In this document: piece by piece, positions 52,646 to 63,974 of the stretch
How the letters are laid out: each line of letters begins with the position of its first letter
Numbering within the stretch: the first letter of the stretch is position 1
Source of the DNA: Acanthosepion lycidas
Taxonomy: Eukaryota > Mollusca > Cephalopoda > Sepiida > Sepiidae
Direction: 5' to 3'
Length of the DNA stretch: 64,000 bases
NCBI GenBank assembly: GCA_963932145.1
Contig: OZ010571.1
Coordinates: 109,723,005-109,787,004 of the forward strand
The notes under the pieces: generated by a model
Told to the model about the DNA's origin: nothing
The model's input: only the letters and a program-made list of their open reading frames with translations
The model's database searches: none
Translations under genes and position numbers: made by a program

Positions 52646-54250
52646 TTTTGTATTTGGGCAGTAATCCTTCTTTAATCCAGGTTCCATTGAACAAGACTGC
52701 TGGCAGGGTAATTTTGATTTGTTATTTATTATGTCTTTTGTACATGTATACGTATCTGCTTTTCTAAACTTAATGAATGTAGAAATTGTCCAAATGTTTG
52801 TTAGTTCTGAATGCTTTCAGTTAAATCAGCCATTTTCAAGAACTATTTTTGTTATAGTACTACTATACGAATTAAATTCTATATCTCTTTTTCAACCAAT
52901 AAAATCTCATCAGAAGGTTTGCTTGATAAACAATTATTACAAAGGCAAATGCTGCCAAAATACTTGCACATGTAGTTGTAGACCTACCACATGTTATTTT
53001 TGGAGTATTTAGAAAATTACAATAATAACTCCCTTCACCACTCCTGCAAATTTGAGAAAAAGATTCTTGTGAGCTAGTGTGAAATTATTTTCTAACTAAT
53101 GAAAACCTTGTATTCAAAAAGTTCAGACCTCTATGTGAAATTTGATTTTGGATCTGCCTTATGGACATAAAAATAGAAGCCTACTGCTTCTCAGTGCACA
53201 AAACAATTTTGGAGGACAGTTTGATCTACATGTACATGCAGACAATGGAAGAGATGACAGCCAGCAGCAGCTAAGGCCTTGACCACACATATTATAGAAG
53301 GGAATGACCAGCAGTCACTGACTAAACCTTTGTCTATGAACTCGCAAACTCATTAGGCTGACTGTCATAATGTAAGTCTGTTCACACATTTCACTTAGCT
53401 CTAAGAACAACTTTATAAAAAAAAAACTTCACTGCAAGGAAAATTGAACATTTTATTGTTATTGTATATTTCTGAAAAGAATATATAAATGAAATGTTAT
53501 TCCAAATAATGTTCTGCTTCTATTTTTCTTTCCAAAAATAACCATTTATGTGCTTCATTTAAAAGATGGGGGGGCTTATTAAATATTTGGAATCCTGACA
53601 CTAATAACCAGAACCTGAATAAACAGATCCCAAGACTATTATAATAAATTGTGTGTAAATGCTACTGCAGATGATATAAAAGTTCCTAGAAGCAGACATA
53701 TTCTTAATTTCCAAATACTTATAGTACAGAATAGTCCGGTTATTAAAGTTATTAAAGATTGACTTTTTTTTTTTTTTTTTTATTAAATAGCTTCCCTCAC
53801 ATTGAAATGTTTTTTGCAGTAGGGGTTATTATCACATCTGTGTTCTTGATGTACCAATGTTGTTGAACAAATTAAAAATAGCAAATTATCTACAGTAAAA
53901 TGTATTAAAACATCTATCCTCATCAGAAATAACACCTCCCTGACAAAATCAAAACTACAATATTTATGAACTGCATTCCTGACAAACACAAACCCACAAA
54001 TAATATGCTGGATACACCACCACCAATCTCTCAAGATGACTTATTTTATCAATCAGAGCTCAATACAGACACATTGAAACCGGTATAAAATTGTTGCAAC
54101 TCCAATATGCAGCACGCTGATTAAAAACACTGATATGATATATAGCTCCTACTGCAAAAAAAGCATTTAAAGTTATGGAAGCTCTTACTGGAAAAAAAAA
54201 CCCAAAAAAAACAACAAAAAAAAACAAAAATCAAAAAACTTTATAAAATT
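52021..54250. other. Stretch without identified genes
   Basis: Holds a (TA)n(GA)n microsatellite at 52589-52645 and a poly-T run at 53764-53780. A weak internal repeat (AACATTCAGGCAGGTAAAAT GTAATCAATA at 52153 and AACATTCAGGCCAGTAAAAT GTAATTAATA at 52500, each with AAAATAA after ATCYAYTAAA) suggests two old copies of one short element. No gene was recognised. Confidence 0.45.
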
Positions 54251-54261
54251 AATTATGAACA

Positions 54262-54650
54262 CTAGCAAGAAGAGACTTGAAGCAATAGAAATGTAGTTCT
54301 ACAGAAAGATGCTGAAGATACCATGGACCTAACATGTGAGCAACAACAAAGTCTTGAAGAAAATGGAAACAAAAAGGAAACTTACACTTAACATCAGGAA
54401 GAAGCAGTTGAAATTTCTGGGGTATGTAATGAAGAAAGTAGGCTTGGAAAACTTGATACTCATAGGACAGATTGAGAGAAAGAAGAAAACAGTGTGTAAT
54501 GTACTTGATGAGCTTGAGCAAATGGATGATAGAACAAGGTTTTAGTTAAATAACAAAAAGACAGAACTTATTAAGAGCTACAAGGAACAGGAAGATGTGG
54601 AGAACCATGATTGCCTACGTCCTGAAGGGACATGGGACATAAAAGAAGAA
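54262..54650 (+). mobile_element. RTE-type LINE 3' fragment
   Basis: The plus frame 54336-54545 reads METKRKLTLNIRKKQ then KFLGYVMKKVGLENLILIG, to VLDELEQMDD. The end GGGACATGGGACATAAAAGA lies at 54625-54645. Readable for 69 residues. Confidence 0.88.
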
Positions 54651-54810
54651 GTCACAGTATACTGGCCATATATAGAAATTTAGAATATATCTACTTTCAA
54701 CAACTTTTATACCATCTACAATAGTACTTACACACTATCTATTATAGTAGTATAAAAAAATAATCCTTGAAAATGTTTATCCAAAAGCACTCAGAACCAA
54801 CAAACAATTG

Positions 54811-54814
<4 letters not shown>

Positions 54815-54903
<89 letters not shown>
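54815..54903. repeat. (TG)n(TA)n compound microsatellite
   Basis: About 13 TG units then 30 TA units, running directly into the left arm of the foldback element. Confidence 0.96.
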
Positions 54904-54906
<3 letters not shown>

Positions 54907-55046
54907 ATAAAATCACTACAAAAATAGCCATTTTGTTTCAACACATCTGGTGTCTTATCAAGTGATGGTATCGAATGTAGAGACACTTGATAAAACTCCA
55001 GAAGTGTTGAAGCAAAATGGCTATCTTTGTAGTGATTTTATAACAT
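54902..55046. mobile_element. Foldback element Z, copy 2 (145 bp)
   Basis: The left arm ATGTTATAAAATCACTACAA AAATAGCCATTTTGTTTCAAC and the right arm (reversed) are complementary to the end TAGTGATTTTATAACAT. The same arms as 4939-5117 with an altered, shorter loop. (TA)n lies on both sides (54841-54903 and 55076-55102). Confidence 0.85.
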
Positions 55047-55071
55047 ATTTATGTTATAATTTTTGATTAAA

Positions 55072-55102
<31 letters not shown>

Positions 55103-55864
55103 TACTAGGTGCTTATATGGCTAGCCACTCAAAGGTTTTGTAAGCAAGGTACACTCATCAGGTAGCCAGTGGTGATCTCTTGTGATAGGCATTTATATCT
55201 CATCAGTTAATCCAAGATGTCACACTATGGGTAGCCAGTGTATACACAGTGCACACATCTATAAAAATTGCCATAAAAAAATAGCAGCAGATGATAGGGC
55301 CAATATGATTAGGTCGGTAAAAATGCTAGCCAACTTTAAAATAGTGAAAGAGTTATAAAAAAAAAAAAAAAAACCATCTCCAAGACACTGAAATTATCTG
55401 TCATTAAATATACTCAACAGAATATGGGACTTAGGTACCAGGACATAATATGAATTGTTTGACTGTACAATGCCGGCAAGTCTCCCACACAAATGTAATG
55501 TATCTATACAACGAAAGCACTCACAAATGTGTTCAAATAGTACATATATGAACAAAAATTTTCTATATTTATATAGAGAGTACTGAATATCAGGAATAGA
55601 GCATTTGTAGATATATAGAACCTAATGATTGATAAGGCATGAAACTGCCAATCATGATGCAGTGTTGATTTCTATGTTTACATTGTATCTATAAATGCTT
55701 AATCCCTAATATTGAGCTTTATATAAGGGAGTGTTGAAAAATAAACCCTTTCAGCTTGACGAGAAAATGCTCCAGAAAAAAAATCTAATGTTTGATCATC
55801 TTGTAGGATTTGGGGAAGAGGTTTGTGCTAAAAACTTACAAAATATACAAGAGAAATTCACAGA
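55103..55864. other. Stretch without identified genes
   Basis: TAGCCACTCAAAGGTTTTGT and CTCATCAGGTAGCCAGTGG recur loosely as GGTAGCCAGTG at 55223, a hint of an old repeat. A poly-A tract lies at 55355-55372. Confidence 0.4.
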
Positions 55865-55869
55865 ACTCT

Positions 55870-56280
55870 TCTATTTGTTATGTCCCTTCGAGACATAGGT
55901 GATCATGGCTCTCCATAACTTCCTGTCCTCTATAGCTCTTACTAAATTTTGCCTTTATGATATCCCTCCTACTCCCTGTTCTGACAACCACTTACACAAG
56001 CTCATTATGCAGTCCACTCGCTGATTTACTGTCTCTCTTGCCTTCAGTATGTCTTGTGTACGTCAAATTCTCCAAGCCCTCTTTCCTCATTATATACCCT
56101 AGAAATTTTAACTGTCACTTTTTGATTCTAAATATAAGTACTCTTTTTGTTTCTGTTTTCCCTAAAACTTTGTCATTCTCACATGTTCACTCCACAGGAT
56201 TTTCAGCATCCTTCACACACACATTTCTGTTGGTTCAGGTCACTTATATAAACACTGATAATAGTTCAGTTTCTGAATAA
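55870..56280 (-). mobile_element. RTE-type LINE 3' fragment
   Basis: Reversed: the end AGGGACATAACAAATAGAAG at the left, LCKWLSEQGVGGIS in the minus frame near 56000, and the FLGYIMRKEGLENLT-like block at about 56075-56105. Confidence 0.85.
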
Positions 56281-56351
56281 TTTAAAATATTCTGCAGATT
56301 TCTTTGTTTTACCTGAAAATTTCTTTAAATTAATTTTTTTTTTAATCTGTG

Positions 56352-56355
<4 letters not shown>

Positions 56356-56388
<33 letters not shown>

Positions 56389-56431
56389 GTGTGTGTGCAC
56401 GCATACACACACACACACACACACACACACA
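56356..56431. repeat. (TA)n(TG)n and (CA)n microsatellites
   Basis: About 14 TA units, six TG units, a short unique GCACGCATA, then 13 CA units. Confidence 0.95.
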
Positions 56432-56547
56432 TGCATGTCAAGAGAGAATGAAAAGGGATAAATATGGAAATGGCTGTTACATTATGAACCCCAATGTTGA
56501 AGATAATTGGTGTAGAGTGCACTGATGATTTAAATTTAGAACTAAAC

Positions 56548-57515
56548 TAGTCACAGAAAAACTGCAGCCTGGAGGCCATATGCAGCTCATTTGGCTTTCT
56601 AAATAGCATACCTAATTTCTTGTGGAAAATAACATTTCTTAAAATTTAGTTTGTTTTGTTTCATTCTCACTTGTTCACTCACACACACTCTCACACATAC
56701 ATAAACAATGATTACATGAACTGTTTCTTGAATTATTTAACTTACATTGAAGATAATGTTTTCTTCATTTTAAACTATTGGTGGTTTTCACCGAGGAAGA
56801 TCAGACATATAAATATCTTCTGCTTTAGAAAGAGGAAATGTTCATGATTTTTTTTTTCCTGGAGAAGAAATAGATTTTTCTATTAAATAAATTCTAAAAT
56901 TTCAAGTGAATAAATTAGAAATTAATCAGATGAGGTGGTGTGGGATAATCACACTGTCATCTATGTTAATATGATACTAAGACTTCAAATTCTTAATTAT
57001 AGAAAAATGTTTTTGTTGAGATGTTGAGTGTTTCCGCGTGAGTGTATTGAAATAAGGACAAACACATACGTAGGGAAAAATACTGGTATATTCAAAGAGG
57101 TATTTACAACAGAGAGATTAGTAGTCAAACGAACGCAGGTTAGTCAATAACAATCAGAAAGAGTATAAAGTCCAACTGTATCTTCCGGTAGAGAGACGGA
57201 AGTGTGATGGTCACCTGATCTCTTCGCAGAACTCTATAGAACTGTCCTATTAGTAGTAGAGAGATCAGTCCATTCTGATGAGAAGGTGGGTGCGCCCCAA
57301 CAGTTTTCTATCAAGAAAAAAATAAAATAAAATTCCTCATTTCTTAGTCAGATGACTTCACCTATGTTCTATAGTGAAAATAACTGAGTCACCTTAAAAA
57401 AATTACCTTGAATTTTTTTAGTTGTGTGGTCCACTTTATGATGAGTCATAACTCATGTGACCCATTTTCAGAAAAGGTTGCCATGCCTGAGCTACAACAT
57501 GGATTACTGAAAGAA
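56548..57515. mobile_element. hAT-like nonautonomous element with nested LTR
   Basis: The left part AAACTGCAGCCTGGAGGCCA TATGCAGCTCATTT and the right part GTGACCCATTTTCAGAAAAG GTTGCCATGCCTG resemble the ends of hAT (Charlie-type) elements, which carry CAAACTGCGGCCCGCGGGCC and AAAAGGTTGCC..CCCTG. The terminal bases are decayed and no target duplication was found. A solo LTR lies within it. Confidence 0.45.
57014..57302 (+). mobile_element. Solo LTR, 289 bp, with 5-bp target duplication
   Basis: Begins TGTTGAGATGTTGAG and ends GGTGCGCCCCAACA, giving the TG..CA ends and a TGTTG/CAACA inverted repeat. GTTTT occurs immediately before (57009-57013) and immediately after (57303-57307). It is more GC-rich than its surroundings. 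No primer-binding site, gag-pol or second LTR is present, so it is what recombination between two LTRs leaves. A 5-bp duplication fits Gypsy, BEL or ERV-like integrases. The strand is assigned arbitrarily. Confidence 0.85.
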
Positions 57516-58064
57516 TACAGTAAAATTAAGTAATACCAATTAACTTCTTGAATCCCCGACTAGAAGGGTAAATGTGTTATGACATGAGTCTTGTGTCTTT
57601 ATCTATGATAAATGAGCCAGAGATACTATGATTCTTGATTAGTTAAGGATATAATTCAAAATGACACTTGGTTTAATTGTTATTGTCCCAACACAAGTAT
57701 GATTTTTTTTTTGGCAATGTTTAACCTTTGTGCATACAAAAAAGTAAAAAAAATAAAAAGATGTATAAACTGGATGGTTATTGTCTTGACACTGATATTA
57801 CTCTATAAATTTTTAGCACCTTTGGCAATGTTTATTATATTTTTAAAAAGCAATGACTAGAATTTTAATAAAACACAAACATATAAAAGTAAATTTATAC
57901 ATTTTCTTTATTCTTGAGAATTGACAACAGAGATATTAAACAATAGTTATTAGATTGTTTATTTAATCAGATAGCAGATTTTCTAGCATTTTTTTTTTTT
58001 TTTAGAAATTAGCAATAATTTAAAATTTAAATATTGCATTGTAGTTGGTTTACATATTTTGATA
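57516..58064. other. Stretch without identified genes
   Basis: AT-rich with a poly-T tract at 57991-58003. CACTTTGGCAATGTTTATTA and TTTTGGCAATGTTTAACCT near 57710 and 57820 hint at a diverged internal repeat. Confidence 0.45.
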
Positions 58065-58335
58065 AATTTCTTTTTAATTTATTTCCCAAACTTCATGAAT
58101 TTAAGTGTTCTACTAGACTGGCATCTTGCTCACACCCTTTCACCGTCGAAACTGTTAAATGTAGCCATCTCTTCTACTCCAATAGTTCCACATGCCCTGA
58201 TCTATCTTCTATCCTTCTCTTCATCCTTTCCTCTATCACTCCTATTTGCTCTAGCTCCAATTCTCTGTAACCCCTTGCGTGCTAGTGGCTTCCCGCCTTG
58301 CTTGGGGTGAAACGCTTAATAGAAAAAAAAAAAAT
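58065..58335 (+). mobile_element. CR1/Jockey-type LINE 3' end
   Basis: The plus frame at 58034-58270 includes LHEFKCSTRLASCSHPFTVE then TVKCSHLFYSNSS, matching LHELKRTTRLASRSYPFTV at 47540-47610. It ends CCGCCTTGCTTGGGGTGAAA CGCTTAATAG and poly-A. Confidence 0.85.

Positions 58336-58378
<43 letters not shown>
58336..58378. repeat. (TA)n microsatellite
   Basis: About 20 TA units directly after the LINE poly-A tail, a common origin site for microsatellites. Confidence 0.95.
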
Positions 58379-58379
<1 letters not shown>

Positions 58380-58998
58380 TTATAAAATGGTAAATAATAA
58401 ATACTTGGTTCACATATTTTTTGTAAATAAACATTGCCATCGGAGTCAAAAGTGCATACAGTAATAGCAGTGTCAAGGGAATAACCGTTCTTTTGACACA
58501 CTGTTTTTTGTCGGCATGAAGGTTAAAAATAGTCATTTTTTGTAAAATTATGAATGAATAGAAATGACCTGGCTTGTGAGAGGAGGATAAAACACTTAAG
58601 AAAGCACATATATTTTTGCAATAAAAACAGTTTTTAATGTCAGGAGTATTAAATTACTACAAAGAAAAGGTTTTATTTAATTACATGTAAATTCTACATA
58701 TTTTGATGGTTTAAAAGTATATTTTTCCTGTTAATTGATATTTATTAAAAAAAAAAACAAGGAAAAAAAACAGTTGAAATGGTCACATGATCTACGCTTG
58801 AAATCTGCTTAGCCATTTTTCATTGATTGTGTAGTGTTTTTCCAAATAGAACCTTAAGTTCTGGAAATTCTATTTAGCAAAAACCTAAACAGATTGAACA
58901 TCTTTTACATCTTGTTGACAAGAAGAAAATTTTTGAGATGTTTTATCTGTTTTTATTGAAAGATTTATTCTCTACACATACATGCGCATACATATATA

Positions 58999-59318
58999 CA
59001 GTAGCGAGCATAAAGATCAAAACGATGTTAAGAAAAAGTTTAAATGTGAAATAACATTTTATTTTAAAGCTTCATAGAACATTTTATGAAGGAAAAATAA
59101 TGTTATAAAGGTAAATTATATAATTTAATTAAAGTTATATAATTATTCTTATAACTTTATCAAAATAAGTTTATTGAGCTTTATATTTTGGAATTATATA
59201 ATTTACCTTTATATCCTTATTTTTCCTTGATAAAATGTTCTTTGAAACTTTAAAATAAAATGTTATTTCACATTTAGACTTTTTCTTAACATCATTCTGA
59301 TCTTTATGCTCACTACTG
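58999..59318. mobile_element. Palindromic MITE, 320 bp, with TA target duplications
   Basis: The left arm CAGTAGCGAGCATAAAGATC, AAAACGATGTTAAGAAAAAG, AAATGTGAAATAACATTTTA is matched by the reversed right arm ending GATCTTTATGCTCACTACTG. TA precedes (58997-58998) and follows (59319-59320). Complementarity extends through AAGGTAAATTATATAATT, so each arm is at least 120 bases. There is no coding capacity. TA duplications point to Tc1/mariner-type mobilisation. Confidence 0.9.
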
Positions 59319-59499
59319 TACATACACATTCCATATGCTATTAACTATATTTAATGTTTGGAAAACAAACAAATTTTTCAAATCTTACAAAAATTCTTTC
59401 ATAAAACAGGCAAATTGTGTATTTTAAAAAGAAAACGCTCAAAATACATGTAAATGAATATCTACCTATTTATCAACCTCACATTTTTTCAACCATTTC

Positions 59500-59610
59500 T
59501 CCCAAAGCAAGGCAATAAAGTCACTAAGACACAAGGGATTACTGGGGGTGAAAGAAAAAGAAAAACATTATTATAAAAAGAGAACAATAAAAGTACATAA
59601 CTGACATTGC
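59500..59610 (-). mobile_element. CR1/Jockey-type LINE 3' end
   Basis: CCCAAAGCAAGGCAATAAAG and TCACTAAGACACAAGGGATT are the reversed 3' terminus; the short ACTGGGGGTGAAAG follows. Very similar to the fragment at 9135. Confidence 0.7.
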
Positions 59611-59648
59611 ATCGAGAATGGAAAGGAATCTATGATGAGAAAGGGAGA

Positions 59649-59650
<2 letters not shown>

Positions 59651-59701
<51 letters not shown>
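59651..59701. repeat. (TA)n(TG)n microsatellite
   Basis: About 18 TA units (one interruption) then seven TG units. Confidence 0.95.
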
Positions 59702-60230
59702 AATATATTATAATCTTAAATTATTGAAAATTAAATGAAAAAATTAATTTTTAATGTAATGTTAATAATGAATTGAATAACAAACTATATTTATAACAGT
59801 GAATGTAAATTGTTTCAATTTTTATATCTTTCACTTGATCTTATCGGCTGATTATTAATATCTAAGATATTATCTCAAACTGAATGTAATAAGTGACTTC
59901 CTCTTAAGAATTACAACTACAGCAATGTCTTCACACATTGAAAATATTTTGCAGTAAACATTTGGAATATTATTTAATTTGATTTGATTCTTATAAATTC
60001 TCTCATTCATTGAAATTTTTTCATTGATTTGATTGCAATTTATTCTTATGAATTTTCTAGAAATTTATTTCTTTGAAATAAACATGATAAAAATTGACCT
60101 ATTTTGCTAAAACCTATTAATTTTTCATTTAACAAAATGATAAATTTATATATGTTCTAAAAACAAAGATTTTTCAATTTGTTCTCTATTTTTAAATTAA
60201 CAATGCCACAATGAAATCATATCAAATAAG

Positions 60231-60267
<37 letters not shown>

Positions 60268-60878
60268 TGTGATAAAATGATTGATATGAAATAACCAAAG
60301 AAATTCAGATGGAACATGAGAAAACTACTTGGATGTTTAAATTTCTTTTATTATTCTTACATTTTTTTTCAAGGCAAATATACTCATAACTGAAAAATTA
60401 AGGAAAAAATAGTTACCATAGGAAGATCATTAATATTATTTTAAAATTTTTGAAAATATAAAACATTTTTTTACATATTAAAGTGTACGAAAGTTTTAAG
60501 CAAATTTATGGCATATCTGTATAATTCACAATTATATTTAATTTTTAATTCTCTAAGTAAAATTTAAATTAGAAACAAATTTTCAGGTATAAAAAATATC
60601 TTATGACACTGAAGATAATGTATGAGATGGGGCTGAAGATCTCTTGACACAACCTATTCCTAAAATCAGTATTTATTTGTTAAATTGGTCAGGCCAAGAT
60701 CTTTTCAGCATCCCTCATATATTTTCAGTTTATACATTATTTTAATAGATACAATTTATTTAAGAAAATGTTCTATTTTTATTACATTTACAAACATGAA
60801 TGTTTGAAAAATTTTGTAGAAAATGTGTTCTCGAACAGGAATTTAACATGTGTTCTACATTGGACTTAATCCATTTCA
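59702..60878. other. Very AT-rich stretch without identified genes
   Basis: Includes a (TA)n run at 60233-60265. No frame, RNA gene or shared repeat was recognised. Confidence 0.5.
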
Positions 60879-60905
60879 TTATATATATATATATATATAT
60901 ATACA
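60879..60905. repeat. (TA)n microsatellite
   Basis: About 12 TA units ending just before repeat Y. Confidence 0.95.
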
Positions 60906-60911
60906 TACACA

Positions 60912-61371
60912 TACTAGCAGTAGAGCCCGGTGTTGCCTGGGTATGTAACAGTAAGAGATAGATCAAGTATTGACCATCATAAACACTGAAAAATAAAATT
61001 GACAAAGATTATTGTTTAAGCTTGACGGACACGCATGTCTTAATTAGTTTTATTTTTTGTTTTGTTTTTTTGTTTTTTTTTACGAATTGGTCAGACCCAA
61101 ACTCAAACAAAAACATTGTTTTCAATCGTTATGAGTCTACCGATTGAATAGAATTTTTATTATAAACAATTGTCTTGTAAATGGAATTTTAAAAGCATTC
61201 TGAATGTAAAAATAAAGAAAAAAGTGTGCAAGACAATAAGAAACACTACCTGCCAAAACAAAAAGTGAAGTTTTGTTGAAATCGGTTGAAAAATGTAGGA
61301 AATCCGATCCCATATATAAACGAACACACACACACAACCAACCAACCTGGGTTTTATAATAAGTATAACTC
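60912..61371 (+). mobile_element. Dispersed repeat Y
   Basis: ACTAGCAGTAGAGCCCGGTG, TTGCCTGGGTATGTAAC at the start; GTTGAAATCGGTTGAAAAAT, GTAGGAAATCCGATCCCATA and TATAAACGAACACACACACA at the end, then GGGTTTTATAATAAGTATAA. Followed immediately by a second 3' end. Confidence 0.6.
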
Positions 61372-61394
61372 GATAACTCGATATTAATAAGTAT

Positions 61395-61628
61395 AACTTG
61401 ATATGAGTTGTCCCCCTTTCATTAATGCCTCTTAATTGTGTTTTCAAATTGATTTCATGGAAAAACAATTGTGTTTTTCCAATTTTTGGTGCTGTCAGAC
61501 CCACCGCAAGGTAATTTTACATAGTCCTGTGAAGTTTTTGTTGAAATCAGTTGAAAAATGTAGGAAATCTGATCCAATATATAAACATACAGACACACAC
61601 ACACAATCTGCATTTTCTAATAAGTAAA
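61395..61628 (+). mobile_element. Dispersed repeat Y, second partial copy
   Basis: GTTGAAATCAGTTGAAAAAT, GTAGGAAATCTGATCCAATA and CACACACACACAATCTGCAT then TTTTCTAATAAGTA repeats the 3' half of the preceding copy about 255 bases downstream. GTCAGACCCACCGCAAGG here parallels GGTCAGACCCAAACTC there. Confidence 0.6.
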
Positions 61629-61652
61629 ATATATATATATATATATATATAT
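61629..61652. repeat. (TA)n microsatellite
   Basis: About 12 TA units at the 3' end of repeat Y. Confidence 0.92.
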
Positions 61653-61737
61653 AAAGGATTATGCAATTCACTGTACTTGATGTTATTTAAAAGTACTTAC
61701 CTCAGTTACACTGAATATTACATGTTATGGATACACA

Positions 61738-62020
61738 GAACAATAGTCTAGCGTACTGGTTCATGAATTTGATGACAGTAATTGTGAGTTCAGTTCCTTG
61801 GCCGGGTATTACAAACTTAGAGTTGTACTAAATAAGAACAAGACAAGATATCCCTAGATATGAACAGTAGAATGAGAACAGTCTACTGCTGTAGATTAAA
61901 TAAAGGATTCAGTTTGAAATCCCCTGAAAGTTACCTGCATCAACAAAAAACTTGAAGGTCAGAGGGTACAATGGACTAAAGGCTATAACGCCACCAAAAA
62001 TGAGGAGATTAGTCTGAATG
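61738..62020 (+). mobile_element. SINE family T
   Basis: AACAATAGTCTAGCGTACTG is the head and GTGAGTTCAGTTCCTTGGCC is box-B-like. GATATCCCTAGATATGAACA, TAAATAAAGGATTCAGTTTG, CTTGAAGGTCAGAGGGTACA and ATGGACTAAAGGCTATAACG complete the body. It is the fullest 3' body of this family on the plus strand. Confidence 0.75.
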
Positions 62021-62063
62021 TAAATAGCATAAATATATAATGGAGTTAGGCTGTGAACAAGTA

Positions 62064-62165
62064 TTAGGTTGGTGCAAAAATAATGACGTAATGATGTCGT
62101 TTTTTGACGTTAAAAAATACGTCAAAAAACAACATTATTATGTCATTATTTTTGCACCAACCTAA
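62064..62165. mobile_element. mariner-type hairpin MITE, form A, copy 3 (102 bp)
   Basis: TTAGGTTGGTGCAAAAATAA to TTATTTTTGCACCAACCTAA with TA on both sides (62062-62063, 62166-62167). Same interior as the 50204 copy with three or four substitutions; near-perfect hairpin. Confidence 0.93.
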
Positions 62166-62417
62166 TATTAATAGTCTCTGGTGTATGAATAAACTTTAAT
62201 CTACTAGATGTCTCAACTCTGTAAGACTCAGAAGGTGTTGTGGCACTTTTAGAGATAAATAAATTAAGAGTCTTATATGGGATCTATTATAAAGAAGCAA
62301 TTAAATCAAGTTGATTGCTCATACAAAGCCATAAATAATGATTAATTATACATTAAAATTATTAGATTATGTAGTTTTATTTGTACATACAGCTAATTCT
62401 TTGTGTGATGATTTTTT

Positions 62418-62600
62418 TTAAACAGCTTATCAAACATTTGTAGTTTATTTAAAGCTGAAACATTTAGGATTACAATGACAATTCTTGTTTTTCTGAGTGA
62501 ATATTCCATTAATAATTTTTTGAGAGTAACAAGGATTTTTTCCAGATACATGTCCTACTATTTAACCCAAAATTTTTTGGTGGGGAGAGATATTTACATG
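62418..62600 (-). mobile_element. 5S-tRNA SINE, 3' half
   Basis: AACAGCTTATCAAACATTTG, TAGTTTATTTAAAGCTGAAA and CATTTAGGATTACAATGACA are the reversed tail. TGTCCTACTATTTAACCCAA and GGTGGGGAGAGATA are the reversed body. The head is missing. Confidence 0.65.
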
Positions 62601-62921
62601 GAAGTGGTTTGGGATGAAGTTTCTGAAGAAAAGGAAAAACATGGGAAGTGTTATTTTCTAAGTATTGCATAGTATTAGCATAAATGAACAAGTTTGAGAG
62701 ACCCAGACATGATCATATTCATTCTTAAGGATTTACAAAACCAAATTTCTAAGCACTGCACCATGGCAAAGTACCAAGAAAGCATACAATAAAGAAAATC
62801 AAGAAGAAAAGAAAATGAAAGAAGACATACAATCATTGGCAAAGAAGTTTATAAATCTACAAATCTATTCTTTTCTCATAACAAAATTTTTATCTTTTTC
62901 ATTGTTACTAAAGCACAAATG

Positions 62922-62974
<53 letters not shown>

Positions 62975-63428
62975 ATCGAACACATACCTATATATATATA
63001 TATAAAGACTAAATGAAAACTTAGCTGATATGTTTCATCCTCTGATAGACTTGAAGGCAGAATTTTACTTTGCCACAAGTATTATGAACAAAAGTAAAAA
63101 TGTTAGTTTTACAAAATTTCATTGGTGCTCATAAATATTCATCAGGTCAACAGAAAAGTCAAGGTAAACTATGGAGGAAGCTAAGTGACATAATTTAATA
63201 TCTAATAAATAAAAGTGAGTAAATGTTGAATATTTTTTATATACAATTAGTAATTGAATTATTTTAGCATGGAATAAATTTATGTATTATAGATTATAAA
63301 TAACAGGAGTTTATGAATTTAACATTTTCCTTTTAATTTTTAACATTTTTATAGTTATACATGTTGATTGAGAAAGGAGTAATTTAACTGTGAAAGCCTC
63401 TGCAGCAAAGCAAGGCTTAGTTAACCCC

Positions 63429-63484
<56 letters not shown>

Positions 63485-63945
63485 TGTATTACCTTACAGT
63501 GAAAGTACGACTTGTTTAACAGTGAAAAATAAATTGCTAGGATTTCTTACTCTTGAGTATGCAACAGACAACTGGACATGCATAAATATTTCTTTCTGGA
63601 GACAAATTCTAAGTTTTGAAGTGATTTGTTTATAGTTCTCACAAATGCAGAGCAAACTGGAAACTGGATTCTTGTATATATAAAAACTTGAAAAGATATG
63701 CAAAAAACAATATTGCATTTTTATTAAATGAGTATTTGTTATTTTATCATTAAATTGTTTTTAAAATAGTGGGAGTATTTTGTATGTTAAATAATAAAGC
63801 TTTTAATTTTCCCCCCAAAATTAATGAAAATTTATTGTAGTAAACTATATACACTAGTAAAACAAACTGTACTTTGTACCACGTTACCTGCTTGCAGTTC
63901 TCCCCAAAATATAACTTTGATCAGTCAATGTATGGATATTTTAGA
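62601..63945. other. Stretch with two microsatellites, no genes identified
   Basis: (TA)n(TG)n at 62924-62973 and (TA)n(CA)n at 63432-63485. The short frame at 63390-63635 begins in the latter. No coding gene or RNA gene was recognised. Confidence 0.5.
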
Positions 63946-63974
63946 GGGTGTGATGGACTAACAGAGGTCACAGA
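63946..63974 (+). mobile_element. Possible mariner terminus at the window edge
   Basis: GAGGGTGTGATGGACTAACA GAGGTCAC resembles the terminus of the element at 41118-41898 (CAGGGTGTGATGGGTAAAGT AAGTCAC). The element would extend beyond the window. Confidence 0.35.
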
